Assembly: GCA_903909605.1 (NCBI GenBank)
Contig: CAIVWH010000010.1
Location: 89,798 to 153,797, forward strand
Direction: 5' to 3'
Length of the DNA stretch: 64,000 bases
Source of the DNA: an uncultured Micrococcales bacterium
GTDB taxonomy: Bacteria > Actinomycetota > Actinomycetes > Actinomycetales > Microbacteriaceae
Under the pieces are notes generated by a model that was not told where the DNA came from, did no database searches, and saw nothing but the letters and a program-made list of their open reading frames with translations. The position numbers and the translations under genes are program-made. Below, piece by piece: positions 9,982 through 18,519 of the stretch (its first letter is position 1; every line of letters starts with the position of its first letter).

Positions 9982-10890
9982 TTACTTGCCGTTGACCGTG
10001 ATGGTGCTCAACCCAAATGAGGTGAGGTTCCACTTGGCCAAGAGGCTGGCGTAGGTTCCGTCGTCCTTGAGCGACTGCAGAGCAGCCTTCAAAGCGGAGA
10101 CCAGACCGGTGTTTGCCTTCAGGGTTCCGATGCCGATTGGCGAAGCGCCAAAGCCATCAGGCGCGTCGGTTGGGGTGACTACGTCGAAGTACTTGCCGTC
10201 GCCAGCGAGCTTTGCGTTGTATGCCGAAACCTGACCATCGTTTAGGTCTGCATCGGCCTTACCGGCGCGAATTGCGGTCTCGGCGGCGTTCTCGTCTGGG
10301 TAGGTGGTGAGAACTACTGGCTTCGACTTGCATGCGCCCTTGTTGAGTGCGGCAACCAGATCTGCCTGGGTGGTTGCATTCTCAACTGCAACATTCAAAC
10401 CACAGAGCGAGGCGAAGGTGGTGATGTTCTTAGGGTTGCCCTTTGGAACCAGAATGCCCGAACCTGCGTTGAAGTAGTCGACGAAGGTCAAAACCTTCTG
10501 ACGCTCAGCGCTGTCGGTCATGCTCGACATAACAATGTCGTGCTTGCCTGCCTGGAGCGAAGGAATGATGCTGTCGAAGGTTTGCTCTTCAAACTTGAAA
10601 GTTACTCCGAGCTTCGCACCGAGCGCCTGCGAGAGGTCGTAGTCGAAACCGGTTGGGTTGTTGTTTGCGTCGAATAGCTCCATTGGAGCGTATGGGATGT
10701 CAGATGCGACACTGACACCTGCGGTCTTGTACTGTGCTGGCAGCAGAGCAGCTGCGGCTGCGTCAACGCTGATTGAGGCACTTGCGCTTGGAGTTGACGA
10801 TGCCATTGGAGTGCTCGATGAGCATCCGGTCATCGCAACCAAGCCTGCGGTAGCCAAAATGGCGATACCGGCAATCTTGAACTTGCTCAC
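9982..10890 (-). CDS. Amino acid ABC transporter, substrate-binding lipoprotein
   Basis: Extracellular solute-binding protein family 3 (type II periplasmic-binding fold), 302 residues. A lipoprotein signal peptide ends at the lipobox MTGC (Cys23), followed by a Ser/Ala/Pro/Thr-rich linker and the binding domain (DIPYAPMELFDANNNPTGFDYDL onward). GTG start with AAGGAG upstream. It is third in a leftward operon after the permease and ATPase, 38 bp from the ATPase. The substrate is probably a polar or basic amino acid, judging only by family. Confidence 0.9.
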   Translation of the reverse strand: MSKFKIAGIAILATAGLVAMTGCSSSTPMASSTPSASASISVDAAAAALLPAQYKTAGVSVASDIPYAPMELFDANNNPTGFDYDLSQALGAKLGVTFKFEEQTFDSIIPSLQAGKHDIVMSSMTDSAERQKVLTFVDYFNAGSGILVPKGNPKNITTFASLCGLNVAVENATTQADLVAALNKGACKSKPVVLTTYPDENAAETAIRAGKADADLNDGQVSAYNAKLAGDGKYFDVVTPTDAPDGFGASPIGIGTLKANTGLVSALKAALQSLKDDGTYASLLAKWNLTSFGLSTITVNGK

Positions 10891-10928
10891 TATTTCTCCT
10901 TAGAGGGGTCGATAGTGAGAGCCTAGCG

Positions 10929-11696
10929 TTAGAGAACGCTGGTGATGAAGGCTTTGGTGCGTTCGTGTTGCGGGTTGTCAATTACCTGGGATGGGGTTCC
11001 CTCTTCGACTACCACGCCGGCATCCATGAAGACAACCCGGTCGGCGACCTCGCGGGCAAAGCCGATCTCGTGGGTCACCACAATCATGGTCATTCCGCTG
11101 TCGGCTAGTTTGCGCATCACATCGAGCACATCGCCGACCAATTCGGGGTCTAGAGCCGAGGTTGGCTCATCGAAAAGCATCAGTTTTGGCTTCATGGCAA
11201 GGGCTCGAGCGATGGCCACGCGCTGCTGCTGGCCTCCCGAGAGCTGGCTCGGATAGTGATCCGCCTTGTCGGAAAGCCCCACCTGAGCGAGCAGCTCTCG
11301 CGCGGTCTTGGTGGCCTCATCCTTGGAGATCTTGAGCACCCCAATTGGCGCCTCGATGACGTTCTGCAGGGCAGTCAGGTGCGGAAACAGGTTGAACCGC
11401 TGGAACACCATGCCGATCTCGCTGCGCTGAAGTGCGACTTCCTTTGGCTTCAGCTCATATATGGCATCGCCGCGTTCCTCGAAGCCCATCAGCTCGCCAT
11501 CGACATAGAGTCGACCGCCATTGATGGTTTCGAGGTGATTGATGCAGCGCAGGAAGGTCGACTTTCCCGAACCCGAAGGCCCGAGCAGGCAGAGCACCTG
11601 GCCCTTTTTAATGCTCAGGGTGATGCCCTTGAGTACTTCGTTTGAGCCGAAGCTCTTTCGAATCGAGCGTGCGTCGAGCATTAGCTTCTGGCTCAT
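10929..11696 (-). CDS. Amino acid ABC transporter, ATP-binding protein (GlnQ/HisP type)
   Basis: 255-residue ATPase of a polar amino acid uptake system. Walker [11 protein letters not shown]-loop [13 protein letters not shown], signature [15 protein letters not shown], Walker [13 protein letters not shown] and the switch His in VTHEIGFA are all intact. The frame overlaps the end of the permease gene by four bases (ATGA-type), so the two are translationally coupled. Confidence 0.95.
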   Translation of the reverse strand: MSQKLMLDARSIRKSFGSNEVLKGITLSIKKGQVLCLLGPSGSGKSTFLRCINHLETINGGRLYVDGELMGFEERGDAIYELKPKEVALQRSEIGMVFQRFNLFPHLTALQNVIEAPIGVLKISKDEATKTARELLAQVGLSDKADHYPSQLSGGQQQRVAIARALAMKPKLMLFDEPTSALDPELVGDVLDVMRKLADSGMTMIVVTHEIGFAREVADRVVFMDAGVVVEEGTPSQVIDNPQHERTKAFITSVL

Positions 11697-12586
11697 ACGT
11701 TGCCCCTTGCTCGAACGCGAATTAATCGGAACTTAGTGGAGTTCGCCGAGAACCCCTTGCCGTAGCGCTTCTCCAAATAGTTCTGCGGCACAGAAAGAAT
11801 CGTGGTCATCACCAAGTACCAGAAACCGGCCACAATTAGCAGCTCCACCTGCGCGAGGTTCTGCGCGGAGATCTGGTTGGTTCGTGCGTAGAGCTCCATC
11901 ACGGCAATCACCTGAAGCAGCGCGGTGTTCTTGAGCATCGAAATGAACTCGTTGCCCATCGGCGGAATGATCACGCGCATCGCCTGTGGAAGCACAATTC
12001 GACGAAGGGTGTACCCCGAATTCATTCCGAGTGACTTTGCCGCTTCGCCCTGCCCCGTATCAACCGAAAGGATTCCGGCGCGCACGATCTCGGCTGCGTA
12101 TGCCGCCTCGTTCAGCGACAGCGCGAGGATGCCGGCAATTACCGAGGGCAACAAATCTGCGGTCTTCCACTGATGGAAGATGATGTCGGTGAACGGAATG
12201 CCGAGGATGATCTTCGGATAAATCAAACCGAGGTATCCCCAGAAAACGACCTGAAGCAATAGCGGTGTGCCGCGGAAGAAGCCGATGTAGAGAGTTGCGA
12301 TGAACTTGAGAATCGGGTTATGGGAAAGCTTCATGATGGCCAGGATGATGGCCAAGATTGCGCCTACGGTCATCGAAACGATGGTGAGCACCACGGTCAG
12401 CCAGGCGGCCCCGAGAACCTGTGGATCGAAAAGATACTTGATGACGGTCGCGTGCACAATGTTTGGCGAGGCGTAGAGCGACCAGACGAAGCCACCACCG
12501 AGAAGCAACAGGATGACCGCGGATACCCAGCGCCACGGGTGCTTGAGTGGAACCGCCACGACGTCGTCTGGGTTTTGCGTTGTCAT
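11693..12586 (-). CDS. Amino acid ABC transporter, permease
   Basis: Inner-membrane subunit of the importer, 297 residues with an N-terminal hydrophobic segment and a five-segment His/Glu/Gln-type permease domain. The EAA loop that contacts the ATPase is visible as [23 protein letters not shown] start with AAGGA close upstream. First gene of the operon permease-ATPase-binding protein; the promoter probably lies in the 100 bp between this gene and the CAT tRNA. Confidence 0.93.
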   Translation of the reverse strand: MTTQNPDDVVAVPLKHPWRWVSAVILLLLGGGFVWSLYASPNIVHATVIKYLFDPQVLGAAWLTVVLTIVSMTVGAILAIILAIMKLSHNPILKFIATLYIGFFRGTPLLLQVVFWGYLGLIYPKIILGIPFTDIIFHQWKTADLLPSVIAGILALSLNEAAYAAEIVRAGILSVDTGQGEAAKSLGMNSGYTLRRIVLPQAMRVIIPPMGNEFISMLKNTALLQVIAVMELYARTNQISAQNLAQVELLIVAGFWYLVMTTILSVPQNYLEKRYGKGFSANSTKFRLIRVRARGNV

Positions 12587-12691
12587 CGGTCCTTCATCCT
12601 TGAAGCTGATATTTCTACCCTTAAGTTACTGCAAACCAGCGGCGGGTTATTGCAGACAGTGGAATCACAGATTCGCGACTCTCGGCGCTTG

Positions 12692-12765
12692 TGGGGAGTA
12701 CGGGACTTGAACCCGTGACCGACGGATTATGAGTCCGCTGCTCTAACCGGCTGAGCTAACTCCCC
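12692..12765 (-). tRNA. tRNA with CAT anticodon (elongator Met or Ile2)
   Basis: 74-nt cloverleaf: acceptor GGGGAGT pairs with ACTCCCC, D-arm TAGCTCAG, anticodon loop CTCATAA, T-arm GGGTTCAAGTCCC, discriminator A. CCA is not encoded. The initiator type is excluded by the paired acceptor end. The sequence alone does not decide between elongator Met and the TilS-modified Ile2; the GGGG acceptor leans toward Ile2. Confidence 0.9.
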
Positions 12766-12777
12766 GATTCGATCAGT

Positions 12778-14232
12778 CTATTCGTCTGACTTGAGGCGCT
12801 CGGCTATCTCGATAACCGCCGCCTTGGCCTTCTTGGCTGCGCCTCGGGCGCGCTTTGCGGTGACCTCTGTGTTCTTCTTCACCAGCGCATTGGCAAGTCG
12901 GGCACGACGGCGCAGCTGAAGCACCTGTGAATGCAGCCTTGCGTTGAGTCGCCCAATCGGAAGCAGGTACTCGCTGCTGTTGTCGTCAGAGGTCTTGGCA
13001 GCATCCACATCTCCGCGATACAGCCCCTCGAAGATCGTCAAGGTGCGCTCGATGTCGTGAGACTGAATCAGGTAGAGGCTATTTTCGCTTAGGCGAGCGA
13101 GCTCCTTCTTGTCTGCATCGAGAACACGAAGCAGCCGATCTGCAAATGCATCAACATCGTCTGGAGGAAAAAGGTAACCGTTGTCGCCATCGTGCACGAG
13201 GTGCGGAAGCGCCATGGCATCGGCAGCAACCACCGGACGACCCGAAGCCATTGCCTCCATGGTGGCGATGCTTTGCAACTCTGCAATCGAGGGCATGGCA
13301 AAGACCGTTGCCCGTTCGTATGCCTTTGGCAATTCCTGCTCGGTCACGTGACCCAGGAACTTCACCCGATCGCTGATGCCGAGTTCGAGTGCGAGGGCTT
13401 CAAGATTCTTTCGCTCACCACCATCGCCGACGATTTCGACAAGGGTGCCGAGTCGATCTGGCAATTTCGCTACCGCTTTCAGCAGGTTGTGAATGTGCTT
13501 TTCATAGTCGAGTCGACCGAGAAACAAAATTCGCGGTGGTTTATTTGAAGTTGGCGTGGCATTTGCAAACTTGGATGAGTCGATGCCGCAGCTGATTGCC
13601 AACACATCCTTGACCCCGGCCGCCTGCTCAAGCAATTCGGCTGCGCGACGAGTAGGAGTGGTGATGTAGTCAACCTTGCCAAGAATTCGACCAGCATCTT
13701 TCCAAGCCATTTTCATGGCCCATGGCTCAAGGAATTTGGGAATGATCAGCGAGTAGCGAATCAGGTTCTCGGGCATGATGTGGTTGGTGGCTAGCAGCCG
13801 AATACCGCGCTGCTTTGCCGAGCGAACCAGCGCTCTGCCCATCACCAGGTGTGACTGCACGTGAACCGCATCCGGGTTGAGTAAGTCAAGGATTTGGTCG
13901 GTCTTGCCCTTTAGTGTGAATGGCCAAACGAAGCGCAGAGTCTTGTGGTTGATCAACTTGTAGCTCTTGATGCGGTGCACCGTCATCTTGGCTCCGTCGT
14001 GGGTCTCGATGAAGGTGCCGTGCTCCTTGCTAAAAGCCGGAGCGATGATGTGCACGTCGTGACCGTGACGAACCAGGCCGGCCGCCAGGCGCTCTGCGAA
14101 ACGAGCCGCGCCGTTGATGTCTGGCGGGAAGGTGTCTGAGCCAATAACCACCTTGAGTGGCGGCTGGCTGGCTGACTTCTGCTTAGGCAATCTTGACCTT
14201 CGGTTTTGCCCGGTTTCGCCGGGTTCGGTCAA
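12778..14232 (-). CDS. GT4 family glycosyltransferase (mannosyltransferase-like)
   Basis: 484-residue GT-B enzyme. The N-terminal acceptor domain starts with VVIGSDTFPPDINGAARFAE, and the donor-nucleotide domain contains LFLGRLDYEKHIHNLLKA and the family motif SIAELQSIATMEAMASGRPVV, with the EX7E-type glutamates. It resembles the PimB/MgtA group that builds glycolipids from GDP-mannose or UDP-sugars at the membrane; the donor is not determinable here. The C-terminal ~90 residues are extra, basic and rich in Lys/Ala/Arg, ending in a predicted helix that may bind the membrane. TTG start, two bases after the upstream transporter gene, so the two form an operon. Confidence 0.85.
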   Translation of the reverse strand: MTEPGETGQNRRSRLPKQKSASQPPLKVVIGSDTFPPDINGAARFAERLAAGLVRHGHDVHIIAPAFSKEHGTFIETHDGAKMTVHRIKSYKLINHKTLRFVWPFTLKGKTDQILDLLNPDAVHVQSHLVMGRALVRSAKQRGIRLLATNHIMPENLIRYSLIIPKFLEPWAMKMAWKDAGRILGKVDYITTPTRRAAELLEQAAGVKDVLAISCGIDSSKFANATPTSNKPPRILFLGRLDYEKHIHNLLKAVAKLPDRLGTLVEIVGDGGERKNLEALALELGISDRVKFLGHVTEQELPKAYERATVFAMPSIAELQSIATMEAMASGRPVVAADAMALPHLVHDGDNGYLFPPDDVDAFADRLLRVLDADKKELARLSENSLYLIQSHDIERTLTIFEGLYRGDVDAAKTSDDNSSEYLLPIGRLNARLHSQVLQLRRRARLANALVKKNTEVTAKRARGAAKKAKAAVIEIAERLKSDE

Positions 14233-14234
14233 TT

Positions 14235-15161
14235 TTAGCCTTGGGATGGGCGTTTGGCCGTGACTTCGGGGTGCACGCGGCTTAGGGTCACTACACCGGC
14301 AACGGCCATCGCGGCCGAGACGGCGAATGCCAGGATGGTGGCAATAGACGCGTCTCGTGCCTCACCGAGGATTGCCACAGCAATGCCGACCGCAACCATA
14401 GGGTCGATCACCGTAAGGCCTGCGATGACCAAATCTGGCGGGCCAGAGGCATAGGCGTTTTGCACGAACCAGCCGCCGAGCGCAACTGCGGCGATCAGCC
14501 CAATCAGGCACAGGATTCCGAGCCAGTCGAATTGCAGCGAATAGATTCGCACCATTACTACCTTGGCGAGAGTTGCAACGAAGCCGTAGAGCACTCCTGC
14601 GCCAACGATGTAGGTCAAAGGTTTGGCCTGTCGCCCGCCGACAAAGTATGTGACTGCAAAAACAATAAGTAGACCGATCAGAATTCCGAGAATTGTCCAG
14701 AGGTCGTTATCGCCCAGCTTGATCTGGTGGGCCACCCCGGATGCCACAATCACGAAGATTGCGATGCCAACGGTGCACAGCGCAATCGAAACGATGATGC
14801 CGCGACTGAGCTTGGTGCCGGTAGCTCGAGCATTCAGCAGCGAAGTGATGACCAGAGCAATCGCTCCAATTGGCTGAACCACGATGAGCGGCGCCAACGA
14901 GAGGGCTGCCAACTGAAGAATCATTCCGAGGGTCATCAGGCCTAGGCCTGAAATCCACTTTGGCCGGGTGATTAGACGAAGCAGCTGCTTGAAGTGCAGT
15001 CCATGTCCATCCGTGCCCTTGCTGTTTTTATCGACGGCGTTATTTTGAAATTGCGCCCCAAATGCCAAGGCGACGGCTGCGAGCACGGCAAGGCCGATTG
15101 CCAAATAGCGCAACTGCTCGGCTGGTCCAATGATTTGATACATCGGGTAAAGGCTACCCAC
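14235..15161 (-). CDS. DMT/EamA-like membrane transporter
   Basis: 308 residues with about nine or ten hydrophobic helices and internal two-fold similarity, as in the drug/metabolite transporter superfamily (also resembling NIPA-like carriers). Conserved-looking patches are PLIVVQPIGAIALVITSLLNA and the C-terminal VIDPMVAVGIAVAILGE. Substrate unknown. The start is either the GTG at 15161 or the ATG at 15143; neither has a convincing ribosome site. It is immediately upstream of the glycosyltransferase gene, so export or supply of a glycolipid precursor is possible but only inferred. Confidence 0.72.
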   Translation of the reverse strand: MGSLYPMYQIIGPAEQLRYLAIGLAVLAAVALAFGAQFQNNAVDKNSKGTDGHGLHFKQLLRLITRPKWISGLGLMTLGMILQLAALSLAPLIVVQPIGAIALVITSLLNARATGTKLSRGIIVSIALCTVGIAIFVIVASGVAHQIKLGDNDLWTILGILIGLLIVFAVTYFVGGRQAKPLTYIVGAGVLYGFVATLAKVVMVRIYSLQFDWLGILCLIGLIAAVALGGWFVQNAYASGPPDLVIAGLTVIDPMVAVGIAVAILGEARDASIATILAFAVSAAMAVAGVVTLSRVHPEVTAKRPSQG

Positions 15162-15191
15162 TTAGCCGCTCCAAGCCGCTGAGGCTTCGGG

Positions 15192-15206
15192 TAAATTTGT
15201 GCCATG
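15192..15206 (+). promoter_or_regulatory. Putative -10 element of a leaderless def mRNA
   Basis: TAAATT at 15192-15197, six bases (TGTGCC), then the ATG of def. No Shine-Dalgarno is present. Confidence 0.5.
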
Positions 15207-15770
15207 ACCATCAGACCAATCGTGATCAAAGGCAACCCGGTGCTGCACCGACGGGCCGACGAGGTAACCGTTTTCGACCAGGACCTGCGCGAGCTGGTTG
15301 CCGACATGTTCGAGACGATGGATAAGGCCCCCGGCGTCGGCCTGGCCGCGCCTCAGATCGGTGTGGGCAAGCGCATCTTCACCTATACCTACACCGAGGA
15401 TGACGGCACCCACCGTCGCGGAGTGGTGATCAATCCGGTTCTCGAACTTGGCCCAATCAGCGAAGAGGAACCGGACATCGAAGAAGAAGCCGAAGGTTGC
15501 CTATCCTTCCCCGGCTACCGGTTTCCTCTGAAGCGGGCCGAGGTGGCCACTGTTACCGGCGTCGACCTCGAGCAGAACCCAATCAAGATTGAGGCCAGTG
15601 GATGGTTCGCCAGAATTTTCCAGCACGAGTTTGACCACCTGAATGGCTTTCTCTACATCGACAAACTTCGCTCCGAATGGCTAGACGACGTCGAAGAAAT
15701 CACCAAGGATGAGGGTTGGGGTGTCGATGGAAAAAGTTGGCTTCCCGGGCAAGACAACCTCGAAGGCTAA
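15204..15770 (+). CDS. def: Peptide deformylase
   Basis: Metalloenzyme that removes the formyl group from nascent protein N-termini. The three signature motifs are intact: GVGLAAPQ, EGCLSFPG (with the metal-ligand Cys) and QHEFDHLNG (His-Glu-His). 188 residues, a normal length. ATG start without Shine-Dalgarno, six bases after a TAAATT hexamer. Single gene, divergent from the DMT transporter and convergent with the receiver-domain gene. Confidence 0.96.
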   Translation: MTIRPIVIKGNPVLHRRADEVTVFDQDLRELVADMFETMDKAPGVGLAAPQIGVGKRIFTYTYTEDDGTHRRGVVINPVLELGPISEEEPDIEEEAEGCLSFPGYRFPLKRAEVATVTGVDLEQNPIKIEASGWFARIFQHEFDHLNGFLYIDKLRSEWLDDVEEITKDEGWGVDGKSWLPGQDNLEG

Positions 15771-15795
15771 GCACAAATTGGCGAGCTGAGGGGCG

Positions 15796-16179
15796 CTAGC
15801 TCAGAGCCCTGCGAATTGCTTCCAGCAGAAATGCCGGTTCGCTCTCAACCGTAACCACTGCAGAGATTCCTGCAGCCACGGCATTCTGCTCTAGCTCGAC
15901 ACTCGCATAGGGGGCACTCAGAATCATTGCCGGAACCTTTTGATCCGAGTCGATGTACGCCTTGGCGAGAGCAGTTGCGGTGGCAACGCCATCCAAGCCA
16001 CGCAATCGCTGGTCAATCAGGATCACGTCGATCAGCAACTCTGGCAGCTCTTCAATCGCCTTCAGCGCGCTTGCCTGTTCGTAGACAATCAATAAATCCG
16101 GCTGGCTATCTATTAGTAGCCGCTTGCCGGCAATGATTAGCGGATCGCCATCGAGTATCGCGACTCGAAAAAGGCTCAA
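15796..16179 (-). CDS. Stand-alone receiver-like protein, degenerate, no output domain
   Basis: 127 residues comprising a single response-regulator receiver fold. The acidic pocket survives (Asp10, Asp12) and the acceptor Asp56 is present in VILIDQRL, as is Ser88 at the Thr/Ser switch. The conserved Lys after strand 5 is replaced: GISAVVTVE aligns with the usual GFLLKD type, putting Val111 at the Lys position. There is no HTH output domain, although the partner kinase-like gene is of the NarL-partner type. It overlaps the kinase-like gene by four bases, so the pair is co-translated. Target unknown. Confidence 0.75.
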   Translation of the reverse strand: MSLFRVAILDGDPLIIAGKRLLIDSQPDLLIVYEQASALKAIEELPELLIDVILIDQRLRGLDGVATATALAKAYIDSDQKVPAMILSAPYASVELEQNAVAAGISAVVTVESEPAFLLEAIRRALS

Positions 16180-17411
16180 CGTGAAAGCTCCGGGAAAATC
16201 GCGGAGACGGTAAAACCAACGCCAGGCACACGGTTGGCTTCAATTGCACCACCGTAAAGCCCCGCACGTTCACGCATTGCCGTTATTCCTGCACCGGTGA
16301 TGGTTTCCACAAGGGCCCTCTGGTCATCGGCGACTTCAAATCCGCCTCCAATAAGGCCAGCCTTTCGGTTTGCAACCTCTACCCCGTTGTCCTTGACCAA
16401 CACCTGCAGGCCAGCTTCGCTCCAGATGAAGTCGATGCTCACGTCGGCTCCGTGTGGAACGTGGACTTGGATGTTTTCTAACGCGTCGAACACGATTCGG
16501 TATATAGCAAGCTCCAGCCCCTCTTCTAGAGGCAGCTTCTTGCCGAGGTGGTTCAGGTTGATGTTGTAGCCCAGCTCGCGGTAAAGCGGAATCAGTGGGT
16601 CCAGGTCTGCGATTCCGGGCGGAGCCGCATTCACCTTGTCGAGCTTGTTGAGCATGTCGTAGAGGCGGCGCAATTCGATGTGCGCCTGTCGAGCACTCTG
16701 GCTTACCTGGCTCAAGGTTCGCTCTGCCAATTCTGACTCGCCGCGGAGAGCAAAAGTCGCACCGTCGGCAAGGCTCACCGCTGCGGTCAGCCTTTGAATC
16801 ACCAGCTCGCTGATGTCCTTGGCAATTTCAAAGCGAGCATCCTGTTCGGCGATTTGCAGATTGAGCCTGGCTCGTTCGCGAAAGGCGACTACCTGATCGG
16901 TCGATGTTCCTACGTGCCTCGCCCGCGTGATTGTCAGACGACCAATTAGGAACGCTGCAAACGAAGTTGCGATGACTAGGCCAAAACCAAAAAGCGCAAC
17001 ATTGAGTGCGGCGTTAGGGCCGTAGGTTTGAACTTCGAAAACACCGAGGCCAGAGACGAACACCAACTTGCTCACCAGGGCGATGCCGGCAACAACGGCA
17101 ACTCCGAGAGTGATTAGCGACCAAAGCCGAGACCCAAATGCAGCAACCATCGCGATAACACACAACGTGATGCCACCGGCGAAGCCGGGCTTCACACCTA
17201 AAAACAAGTTGCCTGCTGCGGCCAACACGATTGCGATTACCGCGGCCCAATCGCGTAACCGGGCGGCGAACAAGCCCGCTGCCAGAATCGCGGCGGGGAT
17301 GAGACTCGCTGGGCCATTGATTGCCAGGTCAAGGCCGCCGAAGCCGAAAAAAGCCGCGAGGGAGATGTATGCGCTCGATTTGAGGACGTTGCGCTGGATC
17401 CAAAGCAACAT
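16176..17411 (-). CDS. HisKA_3-type sensor kinase homologue lacking the phospho-acceptor His
   Basis: 411 residues: about six N-terminal membrane helices (1-165), a dimerisation helix, then a C-terminal HATPase. In this family the acceptor motif reads like RIARDLHDxVIQRL; here residues 194-208 read FEIAKDISELVIQRL, placing Ser201 where His belongs. The ATP-binding region looks retained: N-box-like YRIVFDALENI, G1 VKDNG and G2 GAGITAMRERAG. ATG start with GGAGG upstream. First gene of the pair with the receiver-like gene. It could be a non-catalytic sensor, an ATP-binding scaffold or a phosphatase-type regulator. Confidence 0.8.
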   Translation of the reverse strand: MLLWIQRNVLKSSAYISLAAFFGFGGLDLAINGPASLIPAAILAAGLFAARLRDWAAVIAIVLAAAGNLFLGVKPGFAGGITLCVIAMVAAFGSRLWSLITLGVAVVAGIALVSKLVFVSGLGVFEVQTYGPNAALNVALFGFGLVIATSFAAFLIGRLTITRARHVGTSTDQVVAFRERARLNLQIAEQDARFEIAKDISELVIQRLTAAVSLADGATFALRGESELAERTLSQVSQSARQAHIELRRLYDMLNKLDKVNAAPPGIADLDPLIPLYRELGYNINLNHLGKKLPLEEGLELAIYRIVFDALENIQVHVPHGADVSIDFIWSEAGLQVLVKDNGVEVANRKAGLIGGGFEVADDQRALVETITGAGITAMRERAGLYGGAIEANRVPGVGFTVSAIFPELSR

Positions 17412-17469
17412 TGCAACCTCCGAATTGTGGTGCCTGAGGCGCCTTTGGGGCTGGGAACCGCCTAAAAAG

Positions 17470-17545
17470 TGGCTCCCCGGCTTGGACTCGAACCAAGAAC
17501 CTATCGGTTAACAGCCGATTGCTCTGCCAATTGAGCTACCGAGGA
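17470..17545 (-). tRNA. tRNA-Asn (GTT)
   Basis: 76-nt cloverleaf with CCA encoded: acceptor TCCTCGG pairs with CCGGGGA (G-T tolerated), D-arm TAGCTCAATTGG, anticodon loop CTGTTAA giving GTT, T-arm TTGGTTCGAGTCCAA, discriminator G. Confidence 0.96.
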
Positions 17546-17604
17546 ATGCTTACGCAGTCACCAATGCTAACAAAGAACGGCGGGGAAAACCAAACAGGCT
17601 TGGG

Positions 17605-18519
17605 CTAATAGCCGAGTTCCGGACTGACCAGGCCAACCAGGGGCCTACCGGCAATAAAGGCTCTGACGTTCTCATCGATGCGCTTACTAAACAAGCCCAC
17701 GACCTGGGCTGGCGTATCGGCGGTGTGCGGAGTGATGATCACGTTCTTGGTGCTCCAGAGGCGGTGTCCATCGGGAAGCGGTTCGGGGTCGGTCACGTCT
17801 ACCCCGGCACCGGCAATGGTTTCGTTTTCGAGGGCTCGGATGAGCGCATCCGTGTCGACGATAGGCCCGCGTGCGATGTTCACCAGGTAGGCGGTCGGCT
17901 TCATGATGGCAAACCGGGCATCGTCAAATAGCCCGCGAGTCTGATCGGTCAAGGCAGAAGCGAGCACAACGAAATCTGCGCTGGGCAGAAGCGAGTCGAG
18001 CTGTTCGAAACCAAAGACGTTTGCCCCGGTCATCGGAGCCACGTGCTTGCGCACGACGTTGACGGTGGTGTTAAAGGCAGCCAGCAGGTTGAGCAACTCT
18101 TCGGTGATTCCTCCGCCGCCGACAATCAGAATCTCAGAGTCGTAGAGACTCACCGCAAACTTGTCGCCCCAGGTTTTGGCGCGAACTCGCTCCGGGATTT
18201 TTCTTGCCAGTGCAAGACAAAGGGTCAGTGCATGCTCGGCAACCGGCCGTCGATAACTGCCCTTTGCCGAGGTAAATGTGACCGGGAGATTCAGGCTCTG
18301 CTGGAACGCATCTACACCCGCGAATGGAAGTTGGACCCATTCGAGCTGAGGATTGGCGCGCACAGTCTCGTCGAGCTCGTGTGGCTTCGAGTAATCCGTC
18401 CAGATCATGGCGGCGACATCCGGGCCAAGCGGGGCAACCTGACCACCGGCTGCCAAGACCGCGGCCTCATAGGCCGCGTTTGAGTGTGGTGCGATTGCAA
18501 CCTTGCTTCGATTAACCAT
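17605..18519 (-). CDS. D-isomer-specific 2-hydroxyacid dehydrogenase
   Basis: 304-residue NAD(P)-dependent oxidoreductase. The Rossmann glycine motif is IVGGGGITEELL, the substrate Arg lies in VNIARGPIVDTDAL, the Glu in GAGVDVTDPEPLP and the catalytic His in ITPHTAD. This pattern fits D-2-hydroxyacid dehydrogenases such as glyoxylate/hydroxypyruvate reductases or D-lactate-type enzymes; the substrate cannot be assigned. The ATG overlaps the dnaG stop by one base (TGATG), so it is the last gene translated in the dnaG unit. Confidence 0.85.
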   Translation of the reverse strand: MVNRSKVAIAPHSNAAYEAAVLAAGGQVAPLGPDVAAMIWTDYSKPHELDETVRANPQLEWVQLPFAGVDAFQQSLNLPVTFTSAKGSYRRPVAEHALTLCLALARKIPERVRAKTWGDKFAVSLYDSEILIVGGGGITEELLNLLAAFNTTVNVVRKHVAPMTGANVFGFEQLDSLLPSADFVVLASALTDQTRGLFDDARFAIMKPTAYLVNIARGPIVDTDALIRALENETIAGAGVDVTDPEPLPDGHRLWSTKNVIITPHTADTPAQVVGLFSKRIDENVRAFIAGRPLVGLVSPELGY

